Assembly (NCBI RefSeq): GCF_006874465.1
Contig: NZ_VIRL01000011.1
Span: forward strand, 1-64,000
Direction of reading: 5' to 3'
Length of the DNA stretch: 64,000 nt
Origin: Microbispora bryophytorum
GTDB lineage: Bacteria > Actinomycetota > Actinomycetes > Streptosporangiales > Streptosporangiaceae
Numbering within the stretch: the stretch's first letter is position 1; the number at the start of each line of letters is the position of its first letter. This document shows, in pieces, positions 55,134-64,000 of the stretch. The position numbers were made by a program, and so were the translations under genes. The notes below the pieces were generated by a model. That model worked only from the letters and a program-made list of their open reading frames with translations. It did not search any database and was not told the origin of the DNA.

Positions 55134-57050
55134 ATGTGCGGGATAGCCGGAACGGCGTCCACCCTGACTCCCGACCCCGACCTGGTCCGCCGCATGTGCG
55201 ATGTGATCGTCCACCGTGGCCCCGACGGCGCCGGATACCACCATGACCAGCACGCCTCACTCGGCATGCGCCGCCTGGCCGTCATCGACGTCGCCACGGG
55301 CGACCAGCCCGTCCGCAACGAGGACGACACCGTCGTCGCCGTCTTCAACGGCGAGATCTACAACTACCCGGAGCTGCGCCGCGAGCTCGCCGCCAAAGGA
55401 CACCGGTTCCGTGGACAGGGCGACTCGGAGACCCTCGCCCACCTCTACGAGGAACACGGCGACGACCTCGTCCACCGGCTTCGCGGCATGTTCGCCTTCG
55501 CCATCTGGGACCGCGCCCGCCGGCGCCTCCTGCTGGCCAGGGACCGCGTGGGCAAGAAGCCGCTTTACTGGCGCGCCGACGGCACCGCCATCCACTTCGC
55601 GTCGGAGCTCAAGTCCCTCGCCCAGGATCCTCGCATGTCCCGAGACATCGATCTCGACGCGCTGCACCACTACCTGACCTACCTGTACGTCCCCGCTCCC
55701 CTGTCGATCTACGAGGGGGTGCGCAAGCTGCCCCCTGCGCACCTGCTCGTCTGGGAGGACGGCGAGGTCACCGTCCGGCGTTACTGGCAGCCGGACCGGA
55801 CCGTACGCGGGCCGGTGGACGAGCGGGAGGCCGAGGAGCGGACCCGGGAACTCCTGCTGGAGGCGACGAGGATCCGGATGGTCAGCGACCGGCCCGTCGG
55901 CGCGTTCCTCTCCGGCGGCATCGACTCCTCCGCCGTCGTCGCGGCGATGGCGATGCAGAGCTCCGAACGGGTGAAGACGTTCAGCATCGGCTTCGAGGAC
56001 AGCCGCTACGACGAGCGGAGCAAGGCCCGCATGGTCGCCGAGCGCTACGGGACCGACCACCACGAGATGGTGGTCGACGCCGGCATGCTCGACATCCTGC
56101 CGCGCCTCGCCTGGCACTTCGACGAGCCCTTCGCCGACTCCTCGGCGATCCCCAGCTTCTACGTCGCCCAGCTCAGCCGCAGGCACGTCACCGTCGCGCT
56201 CAACGGCGACGGCGGCGACGAGTGCTTCGGCGGCTACCAGCGGTACGCCCTGGTGAACCAGGCCGGACGGATCCCGCCGCTGCCCCGTCACCTGGCGGCG
56301 ATGTCCGCGCGGGTCGGCGACCTCATCACCCGGCGGAGCGGCTTCCGCTCCCTCCCCCGGCGGATCGGCCGGCTGATGCAGTTCGCCGCCGAGCCTCCGT
56401 CGCGCCGCTACGCCACCTTGATGTCCTGTTTCAAATCGGAGCAGAAGACCGAGCTCTACTGCGACCCGCTGCGCGAGCGCCTGGCCGGGACGGACAGCCG
56501 CCTGCTGCTGGAGAAGATCTTCCGCGGCTCGTCCGCGAGCACCGATCTCGGCCGGATCCTCGATGTGGATCTCATGAGCTACCTGCCGGGCGACCTGCTG
56601 GTCAAGGTCGACATCTCGACGATGGCCAACTCGCTGGAGGCGAGGTCGCCATTCCTGGACCATCACCTCCTGGAGTGGGCGGCGACGCTTCCCACCGGCC
56701 TGCTCGTCCGCGGCGGTCGCACCAAGATGCTGCTCAAGCGCGCGGTCGCACCGTGGCTGCCGGCCGAGCTTCTGCACCTGCCCAAGCAGGGATTCGGCGT
56801 GCCGCTCGCCGCGTGGCTCCGCGGCGAGCTGCGCGACCTCGCCCACGACGCGCTGACCGACGACACCGCGCGGGGCAGGGGGCTGTTCCGGCCGGAGGTC
56901 GTCAGCCGCCTGCTCCGCCAGCACGCGGCCGGCGCGGACCACAGCGCCCGCCTGTGGGCGCTGCTCCAGTTCGAGTTGTGGCACCGCGCGCACGCCGCGC
57001 CGCGCGAGCTCGTCGGCGCGGAGGCCCACTGCCCTCGGCCGGGTGCGTGA
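55134..57050 (+). CDS. asnB: AsnB-type glutamine amidotransferase
   Basis: 638 residues from the ATG at 55134 (GGAG six bases upstream). The N-terminal glutaminase begins MCGIAGT, with Cys2 as the nucleophile, and has RRLAVIDVATGDQPV and VFNGEIYNY. The synthetase domain has the pyrophosphate loop FLSGGIDSSAV, then FSIGFEDSRYDE and LNGDGGDECFGGY. It makes an amide from a carboxylate with ATP and glutamine. In glycan loci such proteins amidate uronic acids rather than aspartate, which fits the sugar dehydrogenase nearby. The glycosyltransferase gene overlaps its stop. Confidence 0.93.
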   Translation: MCGIAGTASTLTPDPDLVRRMCDVIVHRGPDGAGYHHDQHASLGMRRLAVIDVATGDQPVRNEDDTVVAVFNGEIYNYPELRRELAAKGHRFRGQGDSETLAHLYEEHGDDLVHRLRGMFAFAIWDRARRRLLLARDRVGKKPLYWRADGTAIHFASELKSLAQDPRMSRDIDLDALHHYLTYLYVPAPLSIYEGVRKLPPAHLLVWEDGEVTVRRYWQPDRTVRGPVDEREAEERTRELLLEATRIRMVSDRPVGAFLSGGIDSSAVVAAMAMQSSERVKTFSIGFEDSRYDERSKARMVAERYGTDHHEMVVDAGMLDILPRLAWHFDEPFADSSAIPSFYVAQLSRRHVTVALNGDGGDECFGGYQRYALVNQAGRIPPLPRHLAAMSARVGDLITRRSGFRSLPRRIGRLMQFAAEPPSRRYATLMSCFKSEQKTELYCDPLRERLAGTDSRLLLEKIFRGSSASTDLGRILDVDLMSYLPGDLLVKVDISTMANSLEARSPFLDHHLLEWAATLPTGLLVRGGRTKMLLKRAVAPWLPAELLHLPKQGFGVPLAAWLRGELRDLAHDALTDDTARGRGLFRPEVVSRLLRQHAAGADHSARLWALLQFELWHRAHAAPRELVGAEAHCPRPGA

Positions 57051-58222
57051 AGCCCGGCCCCGGCGTGGAGACGAGAGCAAGGGAGAGGTCCGCCGTGCCT
57101 CCGAGAACGGGAGCCGTCGAGCGCGTCGCGCTCCTCATCGGGCAGCTGGGGCTGGGAGGCGCCGAGAGGCAACTGTCCCTGCTCGCGCTCGGACTACGCG
57201 AGCGCGGCATCGACGTGCACGTGCTCCTGCTGGCGAGGGGCGGCCCGCACGAGGCGGCTCTGCGCGACGCCGGGATCACGGTGCACCCTCTCGGGTTCAC
57301 CCGGTCCGGTCCGCTGGCGCCCGTGCGCAACGTCCGGGCCTTCTGCCGGATGACGCGCCTGCTGCGCCGCGTCAGGCCGGATGTCCTGCACGCGTACCTG
57401 CCGGAGAGCTACCTGCTGGGAGTGCCCGCCGCCCGCCTGGCCCGGGTTCCCGTCGTGATCGCGGGGCGGCGCGGCCTCAGCCGCTTCAACAAGGCTCGCG
57501 CGCTGTCGTTCACGCTCGGAACCGCGGCCACCCGGCTCGCCGATCACGTGGTGGCCAATGCGGCGGCCGTGGCGCAGGACGCCCGGAGCGTGGAGCGCAT
57601 CCCCGCCCGCAAGATCACTGTCATCTACAACGGCCTCGCGCGTTCGGCGTTCGACCGGGTGGAGCCCGAACGGGTCGGCACCGGGCTGCCGGTCGTGCTG
57701 TGCGTGGCCCGGCTCGTTCCCGAGAAGGGACTGGCGTTCCTCATCGAGGCCGCCGCGATCCTGGCACGCCGGGGCCGGCCGTGCACGGTCGTGCTCGCCG
57801 GCGACGGCCCCTCGCGGGACGCCCTCGCAGCGCGTGCCCGCGCGCTCGGCGTCGACGTCCGTCTCCTGGGCGCACGGACGCAGGTGGGGCCGCTGCTGGC
57901 GGCCGCGGACGTGGTGGTGCTCGCCTCGCTCGCCGAGGGCATGAGCAACTCGATCATGGAGGCGATGGCCGCCGGCCGGCCCGTCGTCGCGACGGACGTC
58001 GGCGGCGGCGCGGAGCTGCTCGAAGGCCGCGGCATCCTCGTTCCTCCGGAGGATCCCGTGGCCCTGAGCGACGGGATACTCCGGGTTCTGGACGATCCGG
58101 ACCTCGCGGCCGGGCTCGGCACCGCGGCACGCGCATGGGCGAGGAAGAACCTCGACCTGGACGTCATGGTCGACGACCATCTCGCGCTCTATCGGCGCCT
58201 GCTGGACGACCGATGCGGTTGA
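57047..58222 (+). CDS. GT4-family glycosyltransferase
   Basis: 391 residues if read from the GTG at 57047 (GTGA overlap); the GTG at 57095, six bases after GGGAGAGG, is an equally good start. GT-B fold: VALLIGQLGLGGAERQLSLLA at the N-terminus, VIYNGLA, VLCVARLVPEKGLAFLIEAAA, VVLAGDGPSRD and the donor-binding SLAEGMSNSIMEAMAAGRPVVATDVGG. It adds a sugar from a nucleotide donor to a lipid-linked or peptide acceptor. Co-transcribed with asnB and the flippase. Confidence 0.9.
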   Translation: MKPGPGVETRARERSAVPPRTGAVERVALLIGQLGLGGAERQLSLLALGLRERGIDVHVLLLARGGPHEAALRDAGITVHPLGFTRSGPLAPVRNVRAFCRMTRLLRRVRPDVLHAYLPESYLLGVPAARLARVPVVIAGRRGLSRFNKARALSFTLGTAATRLADHVVANAAAVAQDARSVERIPARKITVIYNGLARSAFDRVEPERVGTGLPVVLCVARLVPEKGLAFLIEAAAILARRGRPCTVVLAGDGPSRDALAARARALGVDVRLLGARTQVGPLLAAADVVVLASLAEGMSNSIMEAMAAGRPVVATDVGGGAELLEGRGILVPPEDPVALSDGILRVLDDPDLAAGLGTAARAWARKNLDLDVMVDDHLALYRRLLDDRCG

Positions 58223-59598
58223 TGACCGGCCCCGTGACGGCCGTCGCGGGAGTGCTGGCCAGCCGCATGATACGCGTCGCGCTGGGGGCCGTGACCGGCG
58301 TGCTCATCGCGCGCACCCTGCTGCCCGAGGGCAGGGGCGTCTACGCCGTGATGACGACCGCGGCGGCGACCGCCGTCGTGGTCGGCCACCTGTCGCTGGA
58401 GAAGTCGCACATCGTCTTCTGGCCGGACTCCTCCCGCCATCGGCCGCTCATCACGAACGCGCTGGTCCTCGGCACGGCCCTCGGGTGCGTGGCGGCGCTC
58501 GCCACCTTCGGGATCGTCGCGGCCTCCGCCTCGCCCGGCGCGTTCCCCCTCTGGGCGGTGGCGCTGCTCGCCGTCCCGTTCGGGACGGCGTCGATCAACC
58601 TGACCAGCGTCCTGCTGCTGCAGTCCCGGACGAAGACGGTCAACCGGGCCACGACGATCGCCGCGCTGACGCAGTGCCTGCCCATACTCGCGCTCATGGC
58701 CGCCGGGCACGTGACCGTCGCGAGCGCGGTCGTCTGCTGGGCCGCCTCCACCGTCGTGCCGTTCCTGTTCGCGGTCCGCGCGCTGTGGCCGATCCCCCTG
58801 CGCCGGGACAAGAGCCTCGTACGGCGTCAGCTCAGCCTCTCCGGCCGCTACCACGTCGGGTGGGTGGCCTACCACATGCTTCTCAGCGTGGACATCCTGC
58901 TGCTCAACGCGATGGACTCCGCGGCCACGGTCGGCATCTACACGGTGGCCGGCACGCTGATGACACTCGCCCGGATCCCGGCGGACTCGATCACGCAGGT
59001 CGTCCTTCCGCGGCAGGCCGTCAGCGGCGCGCACGAGGCCGAGCGCCTCACCGCCCGCACGCTGCGGCTCAACCTGCTCGTGTCGGCGGCCTTCATCGGG
59101 CTGGTCGCGGCGGCCTCGCCCTGGGCGATCCCGCTGGTGTACGGGCACGCCTTCGCCGCCGGCGTGGCTCCCCTGCTGGTCCTCGCCCCCGGCGCGCTCG
59201 CGCTGACCGTGACACGGCCGACCGAACAGTACCTGGTGCGGCTCGGCCGGCCGATGACGATGACCGCGATCGCCTGCACGGCGCTGGCGGTCAATCTCGT
59301 GCTCAACCTGGTGTTGATTCCGCCCTGGGGGGCCGTCGGCGCCGCGCTGGCGTCGACCGTGGCCTACACGCTGCTGGCGCTCCTGGAGACGGCGTGGTTC
59401 CTGCGGTCGGCGCGGGTGGGGGTGTCCGAGCTGGTGCCGCGCCTGACCGATCTGCGCGCCCTGTCCCCGCGGACGCCGGCCGCGACGGGGACGGCAGGGC
59501 GCCGCGCCGGGGCGCCGGTGACCGTCGCCCGGGTCGAGGGAGCGGCACGCACGGAGCGCACGGAGCGCACGGAGAAGGCGCCGCGGCACGTGCCCTGA
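58213..59598 (+). CDS. Polysaccharide flippase-like membrane protein (MATE/Wzx fold)
   Basis: 461 residues from the ATG at 58213 (10-base overlap); the ATG at 58222 with TGATG overlap is an alternative. Twelve or so helices: SRMIRVALGAVTGVLIARTLLPEGRGVYAV at the start is typical of Wzx, SGRYHVGWVAYHMLLSVDILLL in the middle, and LVLNLVLIPPWGAVGAALAST near the end. It should move lipid-linked oligosaccharide across the membrane. A basic cytoplasmic tail with a repeated ERTE motif ends it. Confidence 0.88.
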   Translation: MRLMTGPVTAVAGVLASRMIRVALGAVTGVLIARTLLPEGRGVYAVMTTAAATAVVVGHLSLEKSHIVFWPDSSRHRPLITNALVLGTALGCVAALATFGIVAASASPGAFPLWAVALLAVPFGTASINLTSVLLLQSRTKTVNRATTIAALTQCLPILALMAAGHVTVASAVVCWAASTVVPFLFAVRALWPIPLRRDKSLVRRQLSLSGRYHVGWVAYHMLLSVDILLLNAMDSAATVGIYTVAGTLMTLARIPADSITQVVLPRQAVSGAHEAERLTARTLRLNLLVSAAFIGLVAAASPWAIPLVYGHAFAAGVAPLLVLAPGALALTVTRPTEQYLVRLGRPMTMTAIACTALAVNLVLNLVLIPPWGAVGAALASTVAYTLLALLETAWFLRSARVGVSELVPRLTDLRALSPRTPAATGTAGRRAGAPVTVARVEGAARTERTERTEKAPRHVP

Positions 59599-59608
59599 CC
59601 GCGGCGCC
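59577..59608. terminator. Bidirectional terminator where two glycan operons converge
   Basis: Perfect ten-base arms GGCGCCGCGG (59577-59586) and complement (59599-59608), 12-base loop; the flippase stop codon lies in the loop, and the converging methyltransferase ends at 59635. Confidence 0.65.
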
Positions 59609-59634
59609 TCGTCGTCCCCCTCCCCCCGGAACGC

Positions 59635-60471
59635 TCAGTCCCGCGGCGTGCGGGGGGCGGTGAACACGAACTCGTTGCAGCCGAGACCACCCCGGCACGT
59701 CTTCAGGAAGCGCAACCGGAATCCGCGCCCGTGCAGGAAGCCGAAGATCTGCTCGGGCGTCGCGACCTCGAACGGGAAGCCGCCGATCCAGTCCACGAGG
59801 TCGTGCCCCTGGGACATGCCACGCCTCGGGACGCGGCTGGGCACCGGCTCCCCGACGGCGCGTTTCGCCATGTTGGCGACGGCGGTCCGGGTCCTGAAGT
59901 ACGTCTTGCCGCCCAGGAGGAGACTCTTCCTCGTGAGCGGCCCGCCCTGGACGTAGCGCCGCTTGATCCGCCACCACACGCGACTGGCCAGGCCCTGGTC
60001 GTTGTAGATGGCGATGAACAGCGAACCGCCCGGCTCCGTCAGCGCGGACGCGGCGCCGATCGCCCCCCACATGTCGCCGGTGTGGTGGAGGACCCCCCAC
60101 GAGTACACGATGTCGAACGTGCCGAGGCCCGCGAGGTAGGCCTCGTCGAGGATCGACCCCCGCTCGACCGTCCAGTCCTCTCGCGAGGCGTAACGGTCGC
60201 GCAGCAGCGAGCAGGCGGCGACCGAGTCGGGGTCGTAGTCGAAGGAGTGGACCCGCGCGCCCAGGCGGCGCGCGGCGAGTGAGAACAGACCGCTGCCGCA
60301 TCCCACGTCGAGGAAGGACCGTCCGGAGAGGTCCTCGACGCCGAGGGCCGCCGTCAGCGATGCCACGGCCTGCTCGATGCGCCGCTCGTCCATCAACTCG
60401 ATGAACTTCAGCCAGTTGTCGCCGAACGCGAACCGATCTCGGCCGATCGCCTCCGCCTGATGGGTTGTCAC
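59635..60471 (-). CDS. Class I SAM methyltransferase
   Basis: 278 residues. Motif I is SFLDVGCGSGLFSLAA; VHSFDYDPDSV and FDIVYSWGVLHHTG follow, then LTEPGGSLFIAIYND. The C-terminal half has a basic region and GHDLVDWIGGFPFEVATPEQIFGFL, a signature of Ubi/Coq-like sugar methylases found in capsule loci. It probably O-methylates a sugar in the glycan. Last gene of the leftward operon, 79 bases after the sulfotransferase gene. Confidence 0.87.
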   Translation of the reverse strand: MTTHQAEAIGRDRFAFGDNWLKFIELMDERRIEQAVASLTAALGVEDLSGRSFLDVGCGSGLFSLAARRLGARVHSFDYDPDSVAACSLLRDRYASREDWTVERGSILDEAYLAGLGTFDIVYSWGVLHHTGDMWGAIGAASALTEPGGSLFIAIYNDQGLASRVWWRIKRRYVQGGPLTRKSLLLGGKTYFRTRTAVANMAKRAVGEPVPSRVPRRGMSQGHDLVDWIGGFPFEVATPEQIFGFLHGRGFRLRFLKTCRGGLGCNEFVFTAPRTPRD

Positions 60472-60550
60472 CGATTGACTCCGTTTCTGGAGAGTGAAGG
60501 AAGTAAGGCAGCCCCGGCCGTGACGACCGGGCGCTTCGTGCCGCGGCCGA

Positions 60551-61444
60551 TCAGGTCGTCCCGCCGCCGGCGGCGTAGCCGTACCTGTGCAGATGCGCGG
60601 ACAGGCAGCGGTCCAGCAGTGCGAGCTGGTCCGGGGTCAGGTCCCGCCGGAAGGCGTCCAGGCGCCCGGCCCGGAAGGTGTGACGCGCGAAGCCCCGTTC
60701 GAAGGAGGGCGTCCAGGGAAGCCCGAGGAAGTCGAGCACGGCGTTGACATGCTTACGCGGATCGGCGAGCAGGTCCTCGTAGCGCACTTCGAGCCACTGC
60801 TCCGCCGGCACCGCGGCGCGTGCGATCTCGAAGGCGTCCATCTGGATCTGCCACGCGATGCCCGCCAGATGGACCAGCGATCTGCCCTCCTTCTCCCACT
60901 CCTCCCTGTACCAGGGCGGCAACGGGCCCAGCTTCCAGCGCGACGGGCCCAGGTGCCCTCGCCACCAGGTCATCTGCAGGTGGGAGTTGGCGACCGCGCG
61001 CCCGTCGCGCACGATGTGCACGAAACGCGCGTCGGGAAAGATCCTGTGCAGGAAGGCCGCTCGCGGCCACAGCGTGAACTTGTGGACGAGATGGCCCGTC
61101 CGCTGTTCCGCCGCCCGCCCACCGAAGAAGCGGCGCATCCTCCCCGCCAGCCACGGGGTCACGTCGTCGGCCGTCAGATCCCGGAACGGATCCACGACGG
61201 CGGGCGAGACCTCCCGGCTCAGCACCCGCTGCCCCTCGCACGGGCGCACCCTCAGCCGTCGCCCCTCCAGGGCAGGGACGGTGGTCAGGCGGTAGACCCT
61301 CCCCGCGTTCCGCCGGAGAAAGCCAGGGGTCCGCGCCGACCGGTCGTCCCAGTTGGACACGAACCCCACCTGTGGATGCCTCGCGAGCACCTCGTAGAGC
61401 AGCGTCGAACCGCAGCGCCCGGTGCCGATCAGAAAGTCCAGCAA
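60551..61444 (-). CDS. PAPS-dependent sulfotransferase
   Basis: 297 residues. I chose the TTG at 61444, five bases after AGGAGG, since it gives LLDFLIGTGRCGSTLL, the 5'-phosphosulfate loop, at the very N-terminus as in the family. FVHIVRDGRAVANSHL is the 3'-phosphate-binding motif, and LEVRYEDLLADPRKHVNAVLDFLGLPW is the family C-terminal block. It transfers sulfate from PAPS to a hydroxyl or amine, here probably of the glycan. No PAPS-synthesis genes are in the window. Confidence 0.88.
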   Translation of the reverse strand: MLDFLIGTGRCGSTLLYEVLARHPQVGFVSNWDDRSARTPGFLRRNAGRVYRLTTVPALEGRRLRVRPCEGQRVLSREVSPAVVDPFRDLTADDVTPWLAGRMRRFFGGRAAEQRTGHLVHKFTLWPRAAFLHRIFPDARFVHIVRDGRAVANSHLQMTWWRGHLGPSRWKLGPLPPWYREEWEKEGRSLVHLAGIAWQIQMDAFEIARAAVPAEQWLEVRYEDLLADPRKHVNAVLDFLGLPWTPSFERGFARHTFRAGRLDAFRRDLTPDQLALLDRCLSAHLHRYGYAAGGGTT

Positions 61445-61573
61445 TTCGGCCTCCTGCCGTAATAGTGACCGGGATGGAGACCGCCCCTCCGCGTCTCGGC
61501 GACGTGCCGGCCGGGCGATCCTCCGGTGATTCACAAAGGTGCGGCCGCGTCCGCGGCGGCCTCAGCGGCGGCC

Positions 61574-62767
61574 TCAGCGACCCGCGTGGCCGGGCACCCC
61601 GCTCGGACGCGACGCGCGGCGGGCAGATCCGGGCCCACGCGTCCGGTCGCCGCGGCGCCACGCCAGGTCCTCGTACAGCTCCTCGAACCACTCAGCGGTC
61701 TCGGCGATGTCCACGCTGTCCGCGCTGGCCTGGGCTCCGGACCGCAGCTCCCGGTGCGTCCGGTGCTCCATCGCCTGGATCACCCCTCCGGCCAGGGCCT
61801 CGGGCGAGCCGGGTTCGGTGAGGATCCCGTTCCAGCCGTGGGTGATCAGGTCGGCCAGTCCCCCCACCCGGGTGGAGACGACGGGCACCCCCGCCGCGAG
61901 CGCCTCCATGACCACGACGGGCAGGCCCTCGTAGTCGGAGCTGAGAACCAGCAGGTCGGCCGCCGCGACGAGCCTTCTGGCGCCCGGCACCGGCCCGAGG
62001 ACGCGGACGGTTGCGTCGAGACGCCGTCGCCTCACGTCCCGAACGGTGTCGTCGCGCAGCGGGCCGTCACCCGCGAGCACGAAACGGGCGTCCGGGCAGG
62101 CCCGCGCCACCTCGGCGGCCGCCTGAACGAGCATGCGATGGTTCTTCTCCGGCCGGAAGTTAGCGACGGTGACGCACAGGAAGGCGTTGTCCGGAACGTC
62201 GAACTCGCGCCGCACGGCGGCGGCCCGGGCGGCCCACCACCGCTGTCCTCCGACGTCGACGCCGTGCACCCGGATCAGCACATGACGGGACCCGAGGACG
62301 GCACGGGACCTCGCGACAGCCGGCGACACGGCCACCGTGCGGTCGTCGAGGCCGCGGGTGAGCCGATCGAGGTACATCGTCTTGGCCCACTGCACGCCGT
62401 GGACCGTCGAGACGAGCGCGGGCCGCCGTCTGGTGAGCCGGACGAACGGGCGGAGCACGATGGCGGGCGCGGGAGAGTGCACGTTGAGCACGTGGGGCGC
62501 CAGCCGGCGGACCGCGGCGACGAGCCTCGCGTAGACCAGCGCGCGCGGGCACGCGCTGAGATCGATCACGGTCACCCCGGCCGCGCGCAGTCGCGCGATC
62601 AGCTCGCCGGTCGACGCGCGCAGGCAGATCACGATGTAGGTCACGGCCGAATGCGCCGGACGGCCCGCGGACCCTCTGCGCGCCGCCAGAAGCCGCTCGA
62701 CGAGCAGCACCTCGGTGCCTCCGGTGTCGAGGGTCTTCACGACCTCGCACACCCGGAGTTCACTCAT
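61574..62767 (-). CDS. GT4-family glycosyltransferase
   Basis: About 397 residues from the ATG at 62767 (MSELRVCEVVKTLDTGGTEVL). The GT-B landmarks are VCVTVANFRPEKNHRMLVQAA, RFVLAGDGPLRD and VLSSDYEGLPVVVMEALAAGVPVVSTRVGG, with the donor-site E-x7-E. A basic tail ends the protein. It is distinct from the glycosyltransferase at 57047, so the repeat unit has at least two further linkages. Same strand as the sulfotransferase and membrane protein genes. Confidence 0.9.
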   Translation of the reverse strand: MSELRVCEVVKTLDTGGTEVLLVERLLAARRGSAGRPAHSAVTYIVICLRASTGELIARLRAAGVTVIDLSACPRALVYARLVAAVRRLAPHVLNVHSPAPAIVLRPFVRLTRRRPALVSTVHGVQWAKTMYLDRLTRGLDDRTVAVSPAVARSRAVLGSRHVLIRVHGVDVGGQRWWAARAAAVRREFDVPDNAFLCVTVANFRPEKNHRMLVQAAAEVARACPDARFVLAGDGPLRDDTVRDVRRRRLDATVRVLGPVPGARRLVAAADLLVLSSDYEGLPVVVMEALAAGVPVVSTRVGGLADLITHGWNGILTEPGSPEALAGGVIQAMEHRTHRELRSGAQASADSVDIAETAEWFEELYEDLAWRRGDRTRGPGSARRASRPSGVPGHAGR

Positions 62768-62887
62768 GGTCCACCCGCCGGACGCCGTCTCATCGTTGTG
62801 ATCACAGCCGGAAGCGGCATGACGGCCCATGTGCTCCACCACCGATTCTCCGCTCTCCGCCACGCGGTGCGCGGCGCAAGGGCGCAG

Positions 62888-64000
62888 TCAGATTCGATTC
62901 AATTCGATTTCCGCCGGAGCATTCGATTGCTGCCCGCCTCTGGAATTCCTGGTCCACCGTACTGCCGCCAGCAGGCTGGCCACCATGACGATCGGCATGC
63001 GCTGCCTAAATATCAAGCCAACGTTGGCCATGGTCGTCGAATAGACGATGACGCCGGGCACGAGAAAGAACAGCAGAATAATCAGAACCCTCCGGTCGGT
63101 ACGCCAGAGGAATCGAGCGCCGCGCACCGCGGCGAAGAGAAGAAAATACGAGATGAGCGCGTCGATCTTCCCGAGTTGCAGCGCCAGGCTTCCCTGGGCC
63201 CAGGGGAAGGGCGAGAAGACGGTGTAAAGCAGTTTCAGCCCGAGCGAGCTCCACGCGCTTCCTCCGTCGTCGAAGGAGACGCCGGATCCGCCGTCACCGT
63301 TTGCCTGGCGCACGACGTCGGACTGTCCGGTGTCCAGTTGGTCCATCAACGCCTCGACGGCGGCGGTTCCGATCACGCCGTAATAGATGAACGCCGCACC
63401 GGCCAGCAGGGCGCCGAAGGCGAGCAGACGCCGCGGCGAGAACCCGCGATCGACACCCAGGAGACTGACGGCCAACGGAACCAGGCACATGAACACCATG
63501 TAGGAGCGCACGTTCCAGAGGGCCCAGAGCAAACACCCGAGAATGAGCACCTTGCGCACCTCGAAACGCCGGGCCATCGACACCCCCAGATACAGCGAGG
63601 CGACGACGAGAAACGCGTTGAACCCGTCCTTGTACGTGTCCGACGTGTGCAGCAGGAAGGACGGCAGGAACGCCGTGACGACGAGCAGCAGGAACGCCGC
63701 ACGCTCGTCGGCCCCGAGTAGCCGCGCGAACCGGTACATGACGACGCACAGCGCGCAGGCGACCACCGCGACGACGGCCGTGCAGGCCAGCGGCGCGGGC
63801 CCCCCGCACAGGTAGATGACGACGGCGAACAGATGGCAGGGAAGGGCCACTCCGGCGAGCGCGGGGTTTTCCTCCGCGGTGACCACATGGAATCCCGCGC
63901 TTTTCCACGAGGCGACGATCTCGGTGGCCCACACTTCGTACACCCGATTGTCGCCGCCGTAATGGATGACTCCGCTGCGCGTCACGAAGACGTGCACGAG
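62888..64000 (-). CDS. Polytopic membrane protein, possible polysaccharide polymerase (cut by window end)
   Basis: At least 370 residues; the frame is open to the window end, so the true start is outside. Eight to ten hydrophobic helices, with an extracytoplasmic loop of about 55 residues between 225 and 280 (TGQSDVVRQANGDGGSGVSFDD). An early NPALAGVALPCHLFAV and LLHTSDTYKDGFNAFLV resemble membrane glycosyltransferases or Wzy-like polymerases, which vary greatly in sequence. With a flippase and glycosyltransferases in the same locus, a polymerase role is the best guess. The final 35 residues are cytoplasmic and basic. Confidence 0.6.
   Translation of the reverse strand, partial: LVHVFVTRSGVIHYGGDNRVYEVWATEIVASWKSAGFHVVTAEENPALAGVALPCHLFAVVIYLCGGPAPLACTAVVAVVACALCVVMYRFARLLGADERAAFLLLVVTAFLPSFLLHTSDTYKDGFNAFLVVASLYLGVSMARRFEVRKVLILGCLLWALWNVRSYMVFMCLVPLAVSLLGVDRGFSPRRLLAFGALLAGAAFIYYGVIGTAAVEALMDQLDTGQSDVVRQANGDGGSGVSFDDGGSAWSSLGLKLLYTVFSPFPWAQGSLALQLGKIDALISYFLLFAAVRGARFLWRTDRRVLIILLFFLVPGVIVYSTTMANVGLIFRQRMPIVMVASLLAAVRWTRNSRGGQQSNAPAEIELNRI

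Overview
The window is high-GC DNA with GTG starts, frequent ATGA and GTGA stop-start overlaps, leaderless-looking promoters, a Dop/ARC pupylation system, NnaR-type nitrate control and LuxR/OmpR two-component pairs. Together these point to a filamentous actinomycete, most likely Streptosporangiaceae-like or a relative. The genus is inferred from gene content only.

Layout. 1-132: the tail of an IS481-type transposase. 256-3246: an OmpR-family two-component system with a secreted PepSY protein and a divergent membrane-anchored protein, all linked by a shared candidate operator. 3290-9232: dop, an acyltransferase gene, arc and trmI, part of the actinobacterial Pup-proteasome neighbourhood. pup, prcB, prcA and pafA are not in the window. 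9538-13629: a double GNAT, then a class-III aminotransferase, a PfkB kinase and a divergent TetR regulator. 13672-17637: an FHA protein, a site-2 protease and a RecB-like nuclease, the last two also typical of the Pup region. 17753-19778: a NarL/LuxR two-component system with a duplicated leader. 19868-25856: an oligopeptide ABC importer operon. 26223-32079: a small membrane protein, a HAD phosphatase, metH and a PAC2 protein. 32138-33510: an ArsR-AHSA1-DinB operon with well-defined operators and a promoter.

33608-39849 is the most unusual segment. It is one tightly overlapping five-gene operon on the minus strand. It encodes a serine acetyltransferase fused in frame to an ATP-grasp ligase, a second ATP-grasp ligase, an MFS exporter, an amino-group-type methyltransferase and a cysteine-synthase homologue. 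This looks like a small pathway that makes, ligates and exports a peptide built on a beta-substituted alanine. The product is unknown.

40411-41000 is a small toxin-antitoxin candidate, with a decayed copy of the end of the adjacent chelatase gene on its other side. 41036-50915 holds a complete assimilatory nitrate/nitrite system: chelatase, nnaR, nirD, nirB, a FAD electron-transfer protein, nasA and a nitrate transporter. 51384-52199 is a Tat-exported amidase. 52260-64000 is a surface-glycan locus with two converging operons. It has a nucleotide-sugar dehydrogenase, an AsnB-type amidotransferase, two glycosyltransferases, a flippase, two methyltransferases, a sulfotransferase and a polytopic membrane protein cut by the window end.

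All coordinates and motifs were read by eye. Family calls rest on recognisable motifs and gene context, and no database search was run.
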